From: Malania oleifera
Lineage: Eukaryota; Streptophyta; Magnoliopsida; Santalales; Ximeniaceae
Length of the DNA: 64,000 nt
Direction of reading: 5' to 3'
Assembly (NCBI RefSeq): GCF_029873635.1
Contig: NC_080420.1
Location: forward strand, 121,776,719 to 121,840,718
Within the stretch, counting starts at the first letter, position 1. Each line of letters begins with the position of its first letter. The translations under genes were made by a program, and so were the position numbers. The notes beneath the pieces were generated by a model. The model did not search any database. It saw nothing but the letters and a program-made list of their open reading frames with translations, and was not told where the DNA came from. This document shows positions 48,201 to 58,939 of this stretch, piece after piece.

Positions 48201-51200
48201 ACGTTTGCACTCATGTAGGAGGTCAAGAATGGTGACACACTCAATATCAACCACAAAGGTGACAGGTGAGGTCTCCACCAATCTCAGCCCTTGGATATTC
48301 TAGAGTCTTGGCTTTGGTGGCTTCAAATCAAGGTAAATCTGATCCTTTAGCCTTTTCCTAGGCTGCTCAAGTGTGTGCCACATGTCATTCACAAATCACA
48401 ACACATATTTCCATTTCTTCTCTCTCACCTTGACCATGTGTCATGACTATATTGGCCCAGCAATTTATCACTTTCTCATTAATTGAGTCATGACGTGGCA
48501 TTGGAGGATGACATCGCAAACCCCTTAGCCTTTTCCTAGGCTGCTCAAGTGTATGCTACATGTCATTCACAAGTCGCAAAATGTGTTTCCATTTCTTCTC
48601 TCACACCTTGACCATGTTTCATGACTATATTGGCCCAGCAATTTATCACTTTCTCATCAAAAAAGTCATGACGTGGCATTCAGTTATTCGAGGATGACAT
48701 TTCAAACCCATTCGCCTTTCCCTTATAAATATCTCCAATCATTCTCCAATGGGGATCTTTTTGACACTCAAGAAATGAGGCTATATCCCTTCTCTACTAT
48801 CTAACACCTTTGTATTTCCACTAGTTCAACGAATCCTTCAGCCATTAGAACCGCTTCACCTACCAGTGTCCAAACTTGAGATTCTTGGCTTTCTGAGCCC
48901 TCTGCAGAACAGTCATTACTAATGTACAAAACAAACTCTCCAACCATCTCGAGGGTCCCCTCTAAATTGTGATTAAATAAGTTCTACACACAACAAATTT
49001 CATTTGTTCAGCGGTGCTTGGACATCAAACGAAATGAAATATGTTTTTACACAGGTTTAAATGCCCCCATAGCATGTAATTCCATTGAGCTTGAAAGTGT
49101 AGACAAAGCATACGCCTGTCATTTTACCTTCTGCTGAACTTTTTCTGGGTACAAACGGGGCCAAAGCCATGAAAAAAGGTAAAACAAATTTACATCACAT
49201 GCCATCAAGTAAAGCTACCATTGACACTGTATTTTGCCCTAGGGACAATTCACCAAGAATATGGGGAGTTTTTACTCCCCAATTTAACTCATGCTCACTT
49301 CTCAAATTCAAGTTCAAAAATAACTGTCTACAACATGGCTTTCACACACCATTTATACGAAAGCCTCTTCACATGAAATTACGCATAAACCCCCAAAACT
49401 ACATAACATTACAAACATACCCCTAAAATACACAAATACTACAAACAAGCCTCCAAAATACACGTAAAACTCTACTAATGAAACTAAACATATAATAAAT
49501 TACTAACTGAACTCAACAATTCCTTAACTCAACTCTTATTAATTATTCCCCAGCAAGGATCTTCCCAAGGTCTTGCTTCTTTCCCTACATCACAGAGTGT
49601 AGGGTGCTTGTACATGCATTGTTGGACAAAATCAAAATGAAGTGGAGTGTGTAATGCTTGAATGTATATTTACATTGATAAAACTCAGACTGGAAAAAAA
49701 AAAAATCTGTGTGCAAGCTGTGCTTGTGTGTGTTAACATGAGAGTTTGTCAACCATAAGAGAGAGTTATCAGGTGAACAATGAGTGAATGGGGGAGGCCA
49801 AGGAAGAGCAGTAGAGTTGTTCACAGAGAGAGACATGGGTAGACAGACCTCACACTGTGGCCTGAGGAAATATTGATCAGGGTATTCAGGCTACCAGAGG
49901 AGGTGGCGGCCAATTGGAGGTTGCTACAGTGGTGGCTGCTCAGAGAGAGAAAGGGGGTTGAAAGAACAATCAACTAAAAATAAAGGGGAAAAAAGAGGCC
50001 ATGCCAGAGCTTGGGCAACAAAGGAAGGAGGGCACTCTCAGTTAACGTGCATCTTAGGACCAATGTCCAGCCTCATTGGCTCCCCCTTTCTCTATTTGGT
50101 GCCCTTACAACCAGGTTTCAATTTGGCACAATCCGATTGACTCAACCCTACTCTCTTTTGTTCCAGCCAACCAGGAAATATGAGACCGACTCAATAATCC
50201 GTTTTATTTTATTTTATTATTTTATTTTTTCCTTTTTTCATAGAAAAATTCAAAAATAATTCATAAAAGATGCATAAAATTCTAAAAATATATATATAAA
50301 CATAAAATTTTTAGTAAAAAGTCAAAATTTTCAAAATTCTAAAAATATATTTAAATTGTAAAGAAATTTAAAATTTTCGAAAATTCTAGAAAATTCAATA
50401 AAAACTCAGAACAATTTTAGAGAAATTCTCAAAAACATTTTAGCCCTTTAGAACTCCTATTTGTGCATTTTGTGGCATTTTCGCATTTCCTTTCTATATC
50501 TTCTCCCTTTTTCATGTGCATGCATGTCAGTAAGTCCCAGCATAGAGAGTATGGGATGGGATATTTTAGACCTCACATAGATTAATGAGGGGCGGATTAT
50601 CTAGCAAAACCTCCCTCTTTGCAGGTCTCATTAGGCATTCTGATTTGCATGGAAATTTAATATTTTTTGAAGGTTTATAAATCAAAAATGATAGGAGCTA
50701 ATTGAGTGTCATTTTATTCAACTTGAATTAAGCTAGGGTTAGTTAGGTACCATTTGTGGAACAGATGTGTAAGGGACACCAATACCTTCTCTTCGCATAA
50801 CCACCTAACCATGGTAGGCAGACCATGACAATAGGTACATCAATCAACTCATGGCAATAGGCGATCTACCTGCGCCTAAGTAAATAACAGATTAGCGCAA
50901 CTTCATTGACTTCAATTAACCCATTTATCACACCAAATTTCATTTGATTGCCCTTGAGACGAGGCAATCAGACTCCCAGGAACTACATCACCTAGTAACG
51001 GCCATTCCAATTCATTTGAAGAGTTGGGGAAAAGGAAAAAAACCTCGCTGACTAGTAGTTGCCCTGTTTATAAGCCAGTATGTGCACATATTACCTTATG
51101 GGTGCATATGTCACACCCTAACACTCCAATCCATGGTAATCAAACAAGCCTCAAACCTTAAAAATTTAAGTCAAAGAGAGTTCGATGCTATGATGAGAAA

Positions 51201-53456
51201 CCACTCAACCTAAAAGATTACACCATTAGGCAAGGACCAAAGTATAAATTTTGTCACCTAACATTCCACAAATTCAAAAGGAAAAAAAAAAAAAAAAAGC
51301 CTATTAATCTATCTGATTATTTATAGAAAACAATAAATTTACCTTTTTCACAACCAGTTTTTTGAGAGGGCACCTATTTTTCAAACTTTTCTAAGTCAAT
51401 CTGGCTGTTTTGTTCTGTAGTAACTCCCATCTGATAGATAACGAATGAATATTTTATTTGCACATTGCATAAAATAGCTCCTGCTGAAAAAGAATCTCTT
51501 CTGTATGTTCATGCATGCATGTAACACGTTTTCAACTTTAGTTCAGCGAGCACCAAGATGGTTACCTAGATCAACAAAAAACATTGTCCTCTTCACGCAT
51601 TATTTTTACAAATGAGAGCAATACCAACTTACCATGGACAGAAACTCAGCCATCAGAAAATATCCTCCCATGGTTTCCAACGTTGCATGGAAGAAACAAT
51701 TGGCCAACAAAGTGTATTTACCTCAATAAGTGAATAACAATGAGAATATAAATTCAATTAAACAGATATATATATACATATTATATTTATATATATATAT
51801 AAATATGCATATGTATATGTATATGCAAATGTACTGCCAAATAATCTCAAAACTTCAAATTCAAAATACCAATTATATATGAACAATATACTTTAAAAGT
51901 TCATTCAAATGAAGGTGATGGCTAGGTCATTATTCACCTGACAATAAATGAACTTAGTCAGGGTTTGGCATCCAAGGATTTGCACAGCATCTTGCTTAGA
52001 GTTATCCAAAAGTTCAGTAACCACATTCAGCAAACTAACAGCAAAATATGCCCTGAGAGATATAAGGAAAAAATTACATATCTGACCAAGAAGCTTCTAA
52101 TGCAATTTTTTAAAAGGGGATGGGGGTGGAGAGAATTGTAAAATAGCACTCAAGTTTTCTTCCTCATTATATAAAATATAATGGCTGAAACGAGTTTTTT
52201 CATCAGAATGATCGAGAAAAAACAAAATTAGTATACAAATCCATTCTGCATGGAACATTTAAATGATAGAAAAGAAAAAACACTTACATTTGCTCTTTAC
52301 AAAGGCAAAGTAACTTATTGTAAGCCTCTGTGACAACATTGATGAATTTGATGTGCTCACATCGCAGTTCTTTGTAGCATCTTTCTTCAAGATATTTTGC
52401 AATCTATTGGACATAACTGGCGTACATCAGCAGGAAACATACTATTCCAAAAATTAAATCTATTGCTTCTAGTCTAATGGAAATTTGGAAATACAAGTAG
52501 AAAAATATACACCCAATACCTTTGGGATTCGCAAAGGATTTTTTGCAGCATATTCACATAACTTTACAATTTTCCGTTCACTTGAAGGACCATCCTGGAG
52601 AAGAAAACGGTAATTAAATTTCATGATAAATGTACTTACAAAAACAATATTGAGACAATTTTAATGAACCATGATTCCACACCATAGAGCAACTTATGAA
52701 ACCTCTGCTACCACAATAATATGCAGAATCAATCACTCAACTGCTTAACAACAAAACTAGTAACCACTTGCACATGGGTAATACAGATTATGGTTTCATA
52801 CTTGTCTCCTTCCCTCGACCAAGTAGTGTGGAATATCCACTAACATAAACAGCATTCAATATTCCAAAATTTGAGTAAAAAATTATAATTGTAATAGTGA
52901 GTCCATGTTTTCACAACAAACAACAAGGAGGCATGTAAGTGACGATTACATATCTACTACACATGTAGAGAAGGAATCATGTGAAACAGAAAAATGGGAG
53001 AGCAATTCCATATACAATAAATCAAGGATGGAAAATATTTCAAGCTGGAAACTGGGGGCTAGAGGATCCAAGTTACATGAACAACCACCCGAACCATTTC
53101 GTTCAAAGTGGAAATACAATATGCACGTGCAACTGTAGAGCTTTGTAACCCTTAAATTTAAGTGCAACTCAAAACAGAAAAATGAACAAGGAATTGGAAA
53201 ACAAATAAATAAATGATCATAGGCCACAAAACCTACCGCCGAACCATCTCAAAATATCTAACGCATATGGACAATAAACTGTCAGAGAGTAAAGATGAGG
53301 GGGAAAAGCTGAAATACTAACAAGTGATTTTGGGAAGATCTCTGCAAGCAGCTTCTTGTAACGTTTCACAGGTTGTCGAGATCTAGACCTCAAAGCAGGG
53401 CAGCACACACACATGCTCCCACATGCCGGGAAGATCCTCCTGGAAACAATACCCAT
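33271..53456 (-). CDS. EFR3: EFR3-like protein (EFOP / SEMI-ROLLED LEAF 2 family), 19 coding exons
   Basis: Plasma-membrane scaffold of the armadillo-like EFR3 family, which in yeast, animals and plants anchors the phosphatidylinositol 4-kinase alpha complex. Exons (minus): 53456-53322, 52594-52520, 52403-52288, 52052-51938, 47828-47700, 47614-47567, 43596-43397, 43296-43100, 41756-41473, 41385-41236, 40988-40587, 40462-40313, 38653-38575, 38491-38367, 36736-36545, 36391-36251, 35978-35841, 34434-34201, 33387-33271. All introns are GT-AG, phases agree, total 3027 nt, 1008 residues plus TGA. The start MGIVSRRIFPACGSMCVCCP carries Cys 12, 16, 18 and 19 (the family's S-acylation site) and a basic patch (residues 23-35). 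Helical family blocks follow, e.g. DGPSSERKIVKLCEYAAKNP (46-65), LDNSKQDAVQILGCQTLTKF (about 124-143), RHLDHKNVAHDP (exon 9) and FTPDEAFMFGRH (exon 16). The C-terminus RLPPASPFDNFLRAARY is the family's conserved end. By memory it is nearest Arabidopsis At1g05960, not checked. No stop or frameshift seen. Confidence 0.95.
33388..34200 (-). other. EFR3: Intron 18 of EFR3-like gene
   Basis: An 813-base GT-AG intron, AT-rich, with a cacgcacgcacacgcacg microsatellite near 33823-33840. No insertion recognised. Confidence 0.85.
34219..34248 (-). repeat. Exact 15-bp tandem duplication in coding exon 18
   Basis: Plus-strand cacatctgcaggaag occurs twice back to back, giving LPADV-LPADV at residues 955-964. 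It keeps the frame and lies in the variable region before the conserved C-terminal end, so it is probably tolerated. Confidence 0.9.
34435..35840 (-). other. EFR3: Intron 17 of EFR3-like gene
   Basis: A 1406-base intron with a (TA)n(CA)n microsatellite at 34798-34826. Plus-strand open frames at 34998-35657 show no family resemblance and are treated as chance. Confidence 0.8.
36737..38366 (-). other. EFR3: Intron 14 of EFR3-like gene
   Basis: A 1630-base intron with a (CATG)n-like run (atgcatgcatgcatgcatg) at 37488-37518 and words such as gtgtttggttcatg near 36978 that often mark the ends of MITEs. No terminal repeat was confirmed. Confidence 0.75.
38654..40312 (-). other. EFR3: Intron 12 of EFR3-like gene, with possible MITE
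   Basis: A 1659-base intron. Its stretch 39031-39922 starts CCTGTTTGGTTGTTTG and ends, on minus, TTAGGGTGCGTTTGTTATTG, which is the look of a non-autonomous DNA element with short degenerate inverted ends. Internal sequence has no transposase. A long G run sits close to the 3' splice site. Confidence 0.5.
38732..38765 (+). repeat. Long G homopolymer in intron 12
   Basis: Twenty-four consecutive G, then tgggtggggg. It lies about 80 bases upstream of the 3' splice site of exon 13, as a C run in the pre-mRNA. It could form a quadruplex on the plus strand, or its length could be a sequencing artefact. Confidence 0.9.
41757..43099 (-). other. EFR3: Intron 8 of EFR3-like gene
   Basis: A 1343-base intron. 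An A-rich run of (aacaaaac)n words is at 42797-42845. A plus-strand open frame of 149 codons at 41897-42346 resembles no family I know. Confidence 0.75.
43597..47566 (-). other. EFR3: Intron 6 of EFR3-like gene, enlarged by an LTR
   Basis: A 3970-base intron between small exon 6 (48 bases) and exon 7. It holds a probable LTR at about 43693-45256 and, at 46690-46790, words (gtgaccgttacag, cattacaccattatgcaatg) like those in plant DNA-element termini. The rest is AT-rich without gene signal. Confidence 0.75.
43693..45256 (+). mobile_element. Probable TAT/Ogre-type solo LTR in intron 6
   Basis: It starts near TGTTACATGTTGTTACCC, has a TATA box (gcttataaaaagaagc) at 43915-43930, the phrase gggtgctaataccttcccct near 45025, and ends ...tctgcacgtgttgaca. 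Start, TATA and end compare with LTR G read on its sense strand. A matching target duplication was not found, so both ends are approximate. It is opposite in sense to the gene. Confidence 0.5.
47829..51937 (-). other. EFR3: Intron 4 of EFR3-like gene, enlarged by repeats
   Basis: A 4109-base intron, the largest of the gene. It contains a 178-bp tandem duplication (48347-48524 and 48525-48707, ttttcctaggctgctcaagt at each start) followed by a TATA-like cccttataaatatctcc near 48720, which looks like the U3 of an LTR on plus. 49900-51130 has LTR-like words (gacaccaataccttctcttc, cgcataaccacctaacc) as in intron 6. Ends could not be fixed. Confidence 0.6.
52595..53321 (-). other. EFR3: Intron 1 of EFR3-like gene
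   Basis: A 727-base GT-AG intron between residues 45 and 46. No insertion recognised; the open frames in it (for example 52905-53138) have no resemblance to known proteins. Confidence 0.85.
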
Positions 53457-53461
53457 TTCCT

Positions 53462-53989
53462 GCAAATTTCAAAAACAACAACAGAAAACTGTAAAACCCC
53501 ACTAGAACATTCGCCACTTTCTTCTACACAAACTAAACTTACTAGCAATCAACAAACAAATGGTGTACTACCCAACAATGAAAAATGCACTAAATAAAAA
53601 CCCCAGGAGCTCAAAGTGAAGATTGAAGAAAAGCCAAATGACCTTCCCAGGAAGAAGGGGAAAACTGCTCGAAGCAAACAAACACAGAGTTACCACTGAA
53701 CTGTGCCTAAAAACACATCAAAAAGCTTTTTAGAAAAATCTTCGAAAAGAAATACACCGGTAAGAAGTAAGAACATCAAAACCAGGAACATAAAAATTAT
53801 TTTTCAAAAAAAATCAACAAGAAAAACAGCACCAAGAGGGGAAAATAATTACAACATACGCATGCAATCATGCTTATAATTTTATTTGAAAAAAAAAATA
53901 AACACAGGAATACCCCGTGAAGGAAGAAATACAAACCAAAAACAGAGAAGGGAAAATGTCCAACCGAAAAAAAAAAAGGCATTCCTCAC
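53462..53989 (-). other. EFR3: Probable 5'UTR intron of EFR3-like gene
   Basis: On the minus strand a pyrimidine-rich stretch ends TTTGCAG five bases before the start ATG, an excellent 3' splice site. The best donor seen upstream is CCGG|GTGAGGAAT at 53990. That gives a 528-base leader intron. The acceptor is firm; the donor choice is a judgement. Confidence 0.6.
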
Positions 53990-54300
53990 CCGGTAAGCGC
54001 AGATCTGGGTAGTGGGCAGTAGGAAGTGAGAAATCCCACAGGGTTGCACAGGATTGAACGCTCAAAGAGAAACCAGGAATTATGGGCGCGCTGTTTGAGA
54101 CAAACTAAAGTAACGTGGAAAGGAAGAAACGGATCACGTGATGGCCGTCAACTTCTACTGCAAAAGTGGGGACCCTTCTCCATGTCAGAACTCGTAAGGC
54201 CCCAGACAACTTTGTCTTGAAAAAGGGGAATTGGGGAAGAAAGCAACTTGAAATTTTAAATTTTTGATTTAAAGTTCGTGGAATTTTTATGGGTGTTTCC
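53990..54300 (-). promoter_or_regulatory. EFR3: Probable 5'UTR exon and promoter of EFR3-like gene
   Basis: The region is less AT-rich than its flanks, as plant leaders are. TCACGTGA (an E-box/G-box-type palindrome) is at 54133-54140 and a weak TATA-like CCATAAAAATTCC on minus at about 54281-54293. The transcription start is not fixed. Confidence 0.4.
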
Positions 54301-54516
54301 AGTTTTCCCTTTTTTTTTTTTGGGTCTTCATGTATGAAATCAAAAGCTTGAATGAACAATGTTCAAATTTAAGAAGAACAATAAATTGGGTTTTTCGGCC
54401 ACAATTAAAAAATTGTTATAATTGGTGTATTCCTAAAATATGAGTAAATTAAAATTTTAAATTTTTCTCCCAAGTTAAGTCAAAAGTCAATATGATTTAG
54501 TAATTTAGGGTCTTTC
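54301..54516. other. Short spacer between gene and solo LTR H
   Basis: AT-rich sequence with a T11 run near 54310. Its last five bases, ctttc, are the left duplication of LTR H. Only about 200-250 bases separate the gene's probable promoter from the LTR. Confidence 0.6.
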
Positions 54517-56516
54517 TGTAAGAACCTAAACCGTGATATATGAATTAATTATGTAAAAGAAGGGTAAAATGGAGAATTTAACAGATTCATCGACGAGGGT
54601 GGAGTTCGTCGATGAAGTACCTTCTTTTCTCGTCAACGAAATTCAGAAACTCGTTGACGAGGAGAAGCCAAGAGATTTCGGGAAACCGGGGATTTCAGGC
54701 TCGTCGACAAGACCATCTCTTCGTCGACGAAGGTAATGGCGAACTCGTCAACAAGGACGTCAATTCGTCGACGAATCCACCCAGATCAAATGCTTTTAAA
54801 AGATATTTCGAGTTACTTCTTAACTAAGATTTAGAAATCTTCTCTCTCTCTCTCTCTATAATTTAGAATTCTCTCTCTCTTTCCTCGATTTCTTCACCGT
54901 TCGACGCCTGATTTGTAAATCGGACATTACTGCGATGATCAGAGAGGGATTCTCTACGTTTCTAACGAATCGGAATTTTGTTTCGAGCGATTTTAGGTTT
55001 TGGTCTAAAATCGAGGTAAGACTCGATTTTCATTTCTAATTCAGTATATGTGTAGTAGTACGAATTGTAAGCATGTATTGTACTATGATTTGTAGGTTTT
55101 GGAGTCTCGGTTCATAGTTTTGGGAACCGTAGAGTTCGTAGTTGGAATTCGGGTTAAGGTAAGGGAATTCAGTTTATATTAGTTATTTTTCGAAATCAGG
55201 ATCGGTAAGCTTGTAGGCTACGATCATATGTATGTTTTGGTAACTTATTTTGGGAAACCTATCAGGTGAAAATATGGAATTTTTGAGTTACAGTTTTCGG
55301 GAAAATGTGGGGATTTCGAGTATCATCTCTACTTTATTTGAAAAATCGTTCGTTTTGTTTAAACTGTATTATTAAGATGAATGTTATCTATATTTGCATA
55401 AACTGTATACTTGAATTGAAAAACGATATGATTTTTCGTAAACCAAATAAGTGTGATATGTATGGTTGTATGTAAATGTTCTAGGTATTTGTAAAACAAT
55501 TATGTGGCGGCTAATTACCGTACGCTGAAATGTATAGGAACATGAGTTCCAAAATGATTCCAAGTTTTGTGAAATCGGCTAAGGGCGGCTAATTACCGTA
55601 CATCGAAACAGCTATGTGGCGGCTAATTACCGTACGCTGCGCCATGTACCAGTGTGAAAACCGTGGGTAAGAGTGTCCGACTCTATATCTGAGGCTATGA
55701 AATATTACTATGTCATCCAACTGGTCACCGAAGGGTGTGAGCCACCTTGTATGGCAACGTAATCGTTGGAAAGCTTTGAGTTCATGGAGTAGTTGCGTGT
55801 TAGCAATGTAATTGCTGTGAAACTTGAGTTCATATCGTAGTTGCGTACTTGTGTGAGCTACATCGTATTGACAATGTAATCGCTTGAAACTTCGGGTTTC
55901 ATAGCGTAGTTGCGTATTGGTGTGACGACACTGACCGTATGTTTTTGGGTATCGTATGTACTGGAATGCATTTGTGAAAATACTGGAACTGTATGAAAAA
56001 TGTTTTGAAACTGTATCGTATTGTATAGTGTTATATTTTATGTAAAATAACACTGATATGTCACTCACTGATATAACTTGCTTTCTTCCTTACTGAGAGA
56101 TGTCTCACCTAGAATATACGTACAATGTTTTTCAGGTCCTTCAGGTAGTCGTAATTAGCATCCTAGCGTCTGGTAGCGGGGATGTCGTTAGCTACTGCTA
56201 GTACCTGTTAGGTACGAGTTTTGGTATCTAGGTTGTCGGGATAGTTTTGTAGACACCTGGGGTATGTTTTGTATTATGGGAATTTATATCCTAGCTTATA
56301 TAGACTCTGGTATGATACTATAATTTATAAAAAGACCATATTTCGCTGTGTATGTGATGAGTATGGATTTGTATGTGTATGTGTACAGGGCATCTATGTG
56401 CCCCACGGGGTCGGATCCTTTTATTGTATCGTATCATGTATGTTTGAATTGATACAGAGACAGGTTAGGTTACTATATTCACACCTAGGATCCACCTGCG
56501 GGTTCGGGGCATGACA
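54517..56516 (+). mobile_element. Solo LTR H, same family as LTR B, next to the gene promoter
   Basis: A 2000-base LTR from TGTAAGAACCTAAACC to TTCGGGGCATGACA with ctttc on both sides (54512-54516 and 56517-56521). It is the LTR B sequence in the opposite orientation: U3 with eight palindrome units (54588-54780), TATA-like ttttaaaagatat near 54793, GA/CT-rich leader, diverged tandem repeats, and the TTACTGAGAGATGTCTCACC module at 56090-56110. Transcription from it would run away from the gene. Confidence 0.94.
54588..54780 (+). promoter_or_regulatory. U3 palindrome array of LTR H
   Basis: Eight units (tcatcgacgag, tcgtcgatgaa, tcgtcaacgaa, tcgttgacgag, tcgtcgacaag, tcgtcgacgaa, tcgtcaacaag, tcgtcgacgaa) occur in under 200 bases. 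They are spaced irregularly, from about 20 to 36 bases. Confidence 0.75.
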
Positions 56517-56521
56517 CTTTC

Positions 56522-57735
56522 TATACAATTCCAAATGTGTCGATAAATAAAATATGCGGAATTTAAATCATGCACATCATTCATACCATAACATACACGT
56601 GCGGTAAATATAAAGTGCGGAAATGTAAACAGACATTCGATATGTTATCGGGGTTTGGTCAATTGTGCCTACGTCCCCGCCTCTAGCTCACAAGCCCGAG
56701 GATTCCACTAAAGGCTCACTTAAAGGTGGAGCAGCGCCGATTACAATCAGGTCAATTAGCACAGGGCTGACATCAACCTTTACAACTAGGTCAATTAAAG
56801 GGGCTGACCTCAACCAACACACCTTATAGGATGACACACCTAACTTTCCTAACTGGGTCTAAGCCAATATGAGATTATTTCAAATGGCCAGTCTCCCTCT
56901 TTAAGCCAATGCCTGGAATACAACAGTTTTGCTCAATAAATAAAACGGAACTGTGATTATGCTTTCAAGTAAAGCAGATATGTACTTAGTTATGCGCAAT
57001 CATATACACCACCAGCAAGATATAATAAGTAAGTTCAGTGTGGTATAATATTTCAACTCTCAAAATATTTGCTATCTGTGTAATGAGTACGTAAGAGTGT
57101 CAACTAATATGATCTTTGTATCACAATACGTGTTCAATCTAACAGCTCACACAGAAATACTAGCCAAACAATATATATGTATATTTCAATCAGTAAATTT
57201 TCTCAATCGTATGATGCTAGAGTAACGTATATGTTTGGTTTGTAAAAAGATATTCAATCTTTGTATTTAGTAAAGGATATGTAAGTTAATGAATATTGCA
57301 GTAAAGATCAATATCACAAATACAAATATCTTTTTACAAATATGTCAAGATAAATCACACAAGATATTTGAGTATGTTTTTGAAAATGTTTTTGCAACCC
57401 AAAAACAAATACAAACTTTCTAAGATATTGCAACACAAATGCAATACTCAGAAGCTTAAAGCAAGTCTTCTTAGGATAGACTTATTAGCAAAGCCCCCCT
57501 AAAAACACTTAGGTTTAACTCTCATTAAAATCAAATTAATCAAACACACAAGGAGAGCAAACCTTTAAGAATAATCACTCAATCAACTTACAGAGAGTAA
57601 AAGCAATAAGAGAAGGTAAATATGAGTGTTTGGAGCTTAGAAATGAGTATTATGGGTTTTGAGAATTTTGGAGAATCTTTCCTAATCAAGATAGCTAATC
57701 ACACTCTAATCTTTGCAAATGATGGGCTATTTATA
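56522..57735 (-). mobile_element. Fragment resembling LTR E
   Basis: It shares with LTR E the run of words gtgcctacgtcc, cgaggattccactaaaggct and, near its right end on minus, TATAAATAGCCC, the same TATA context as in E. H is inserted in its left part and F starts inside its TATA region, so only the R/U5 side remains. No coding sequence seen. Confidence 0.6.
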
Positions 57736-58939
57736 TGTAACGCCCCGAACCCTTGATCCCAGGTCCGGCGCATTATACCTAATAATCTATAATTAACATA
57801 ACATATGCAACTGAAAATATAATCATAATCTCCATATAACATAAAACAAGAGTTTACTAATTCTAACTATAATCCATATTAAATCATCCATCACTTACAT
57901 TTCCATAAATCTACGTAACTCTTAAAACAATTCAGTATTTTTCACAATCATTCCGTTTTCAACGGACTTAAAATATAAAAACTTAAAACATAAATATTTA
58001 CATTTCTCAAAGTATTATGAAAATATACCCTTTCTATTTAAGTTCCTCAAATTGCTAAATACCCTCGAACTCCCTAAGCTCGACCTCAAGGATGTCCTAA
58101 AAAAGAAATACATTTATATTCGGGTGAAACACATCTCAGTAAGGGAAGAAACAATATATTAAAACAGTGTGTGACCAACATAAGTTTATATATGACATAT
58201 TATTTAACATTTGAAAATCGTTAACATAAAAATCGTTAACATAATTTTCGAAATCATTCCTTAATCCTAATCAAATACATGCATATGTTTAACCCACGAG
58301 ATTACCCGAGGATAGGGGTGATTACCCGCCCATATAAGTAGCACCCCTCTGCTCTGATACATTTAGCAACCCGAAGGTCATGATTTAAGCATACCAGGGC
58401 ACTTACCTTACTCAGTAAGCCCTCAAGTGTTAAACTGATCTCATACTCACGCGTTCAACAATTAGTTTACCGGCAAAGGCCCAAAGGATAGGAAAATCTA
58501 CCCACCCATACAAGTAGGTTCCCTCTGCCCTAGTACGTTATGCGGCTACTGCCACATTTGTAGCTACCAGTGCACTCGCCTTATTCAGTAAGCCCTCAGG
58601 CGAAAGGTACGCCTCGCCCAATCGTAACATGTTCTACGTGTCGCGATGTCCCGGGAGCGCGTGTGCCCCGGGCGGCGAAATTAAAAATTATTTTTAATTT
58701 TCAAGGAAAATATGGACTGTCGGAGTCGCCACTAACCTTTAGTGCGGTTAGAACACATGATTACTACCTCGTTAGGGGTAGAATCGGTCTACATTACCAG
58801 AGTTGGGGACGGGAGTTCTGTTACGCGAGGGGAAGGTACGAGCACCCCCTACGCGCCCGTTCTTACGAACGGTACCTAATTAATTTGAAATTATCCATAA
58901 GTTAATCTAATAAGTCTCTAAATTAATCATTTTTGTGAA

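Noticed and set aside
51636..51735. Possible extra exon of the EFR3-like gene in intron 4, with a good donor ATG|GTAAGT.
   Set aside because: The likely acceptor is weak, the phase needed for joining meets a stop, and the expected family sequence is fully present in exon 5 at 47700-47828.
58570..58905. Plus-strand frame of 111 codons.
   Set aside because: It crosses the border between LTR F and solo LTR G, so it is an insertion by-product.
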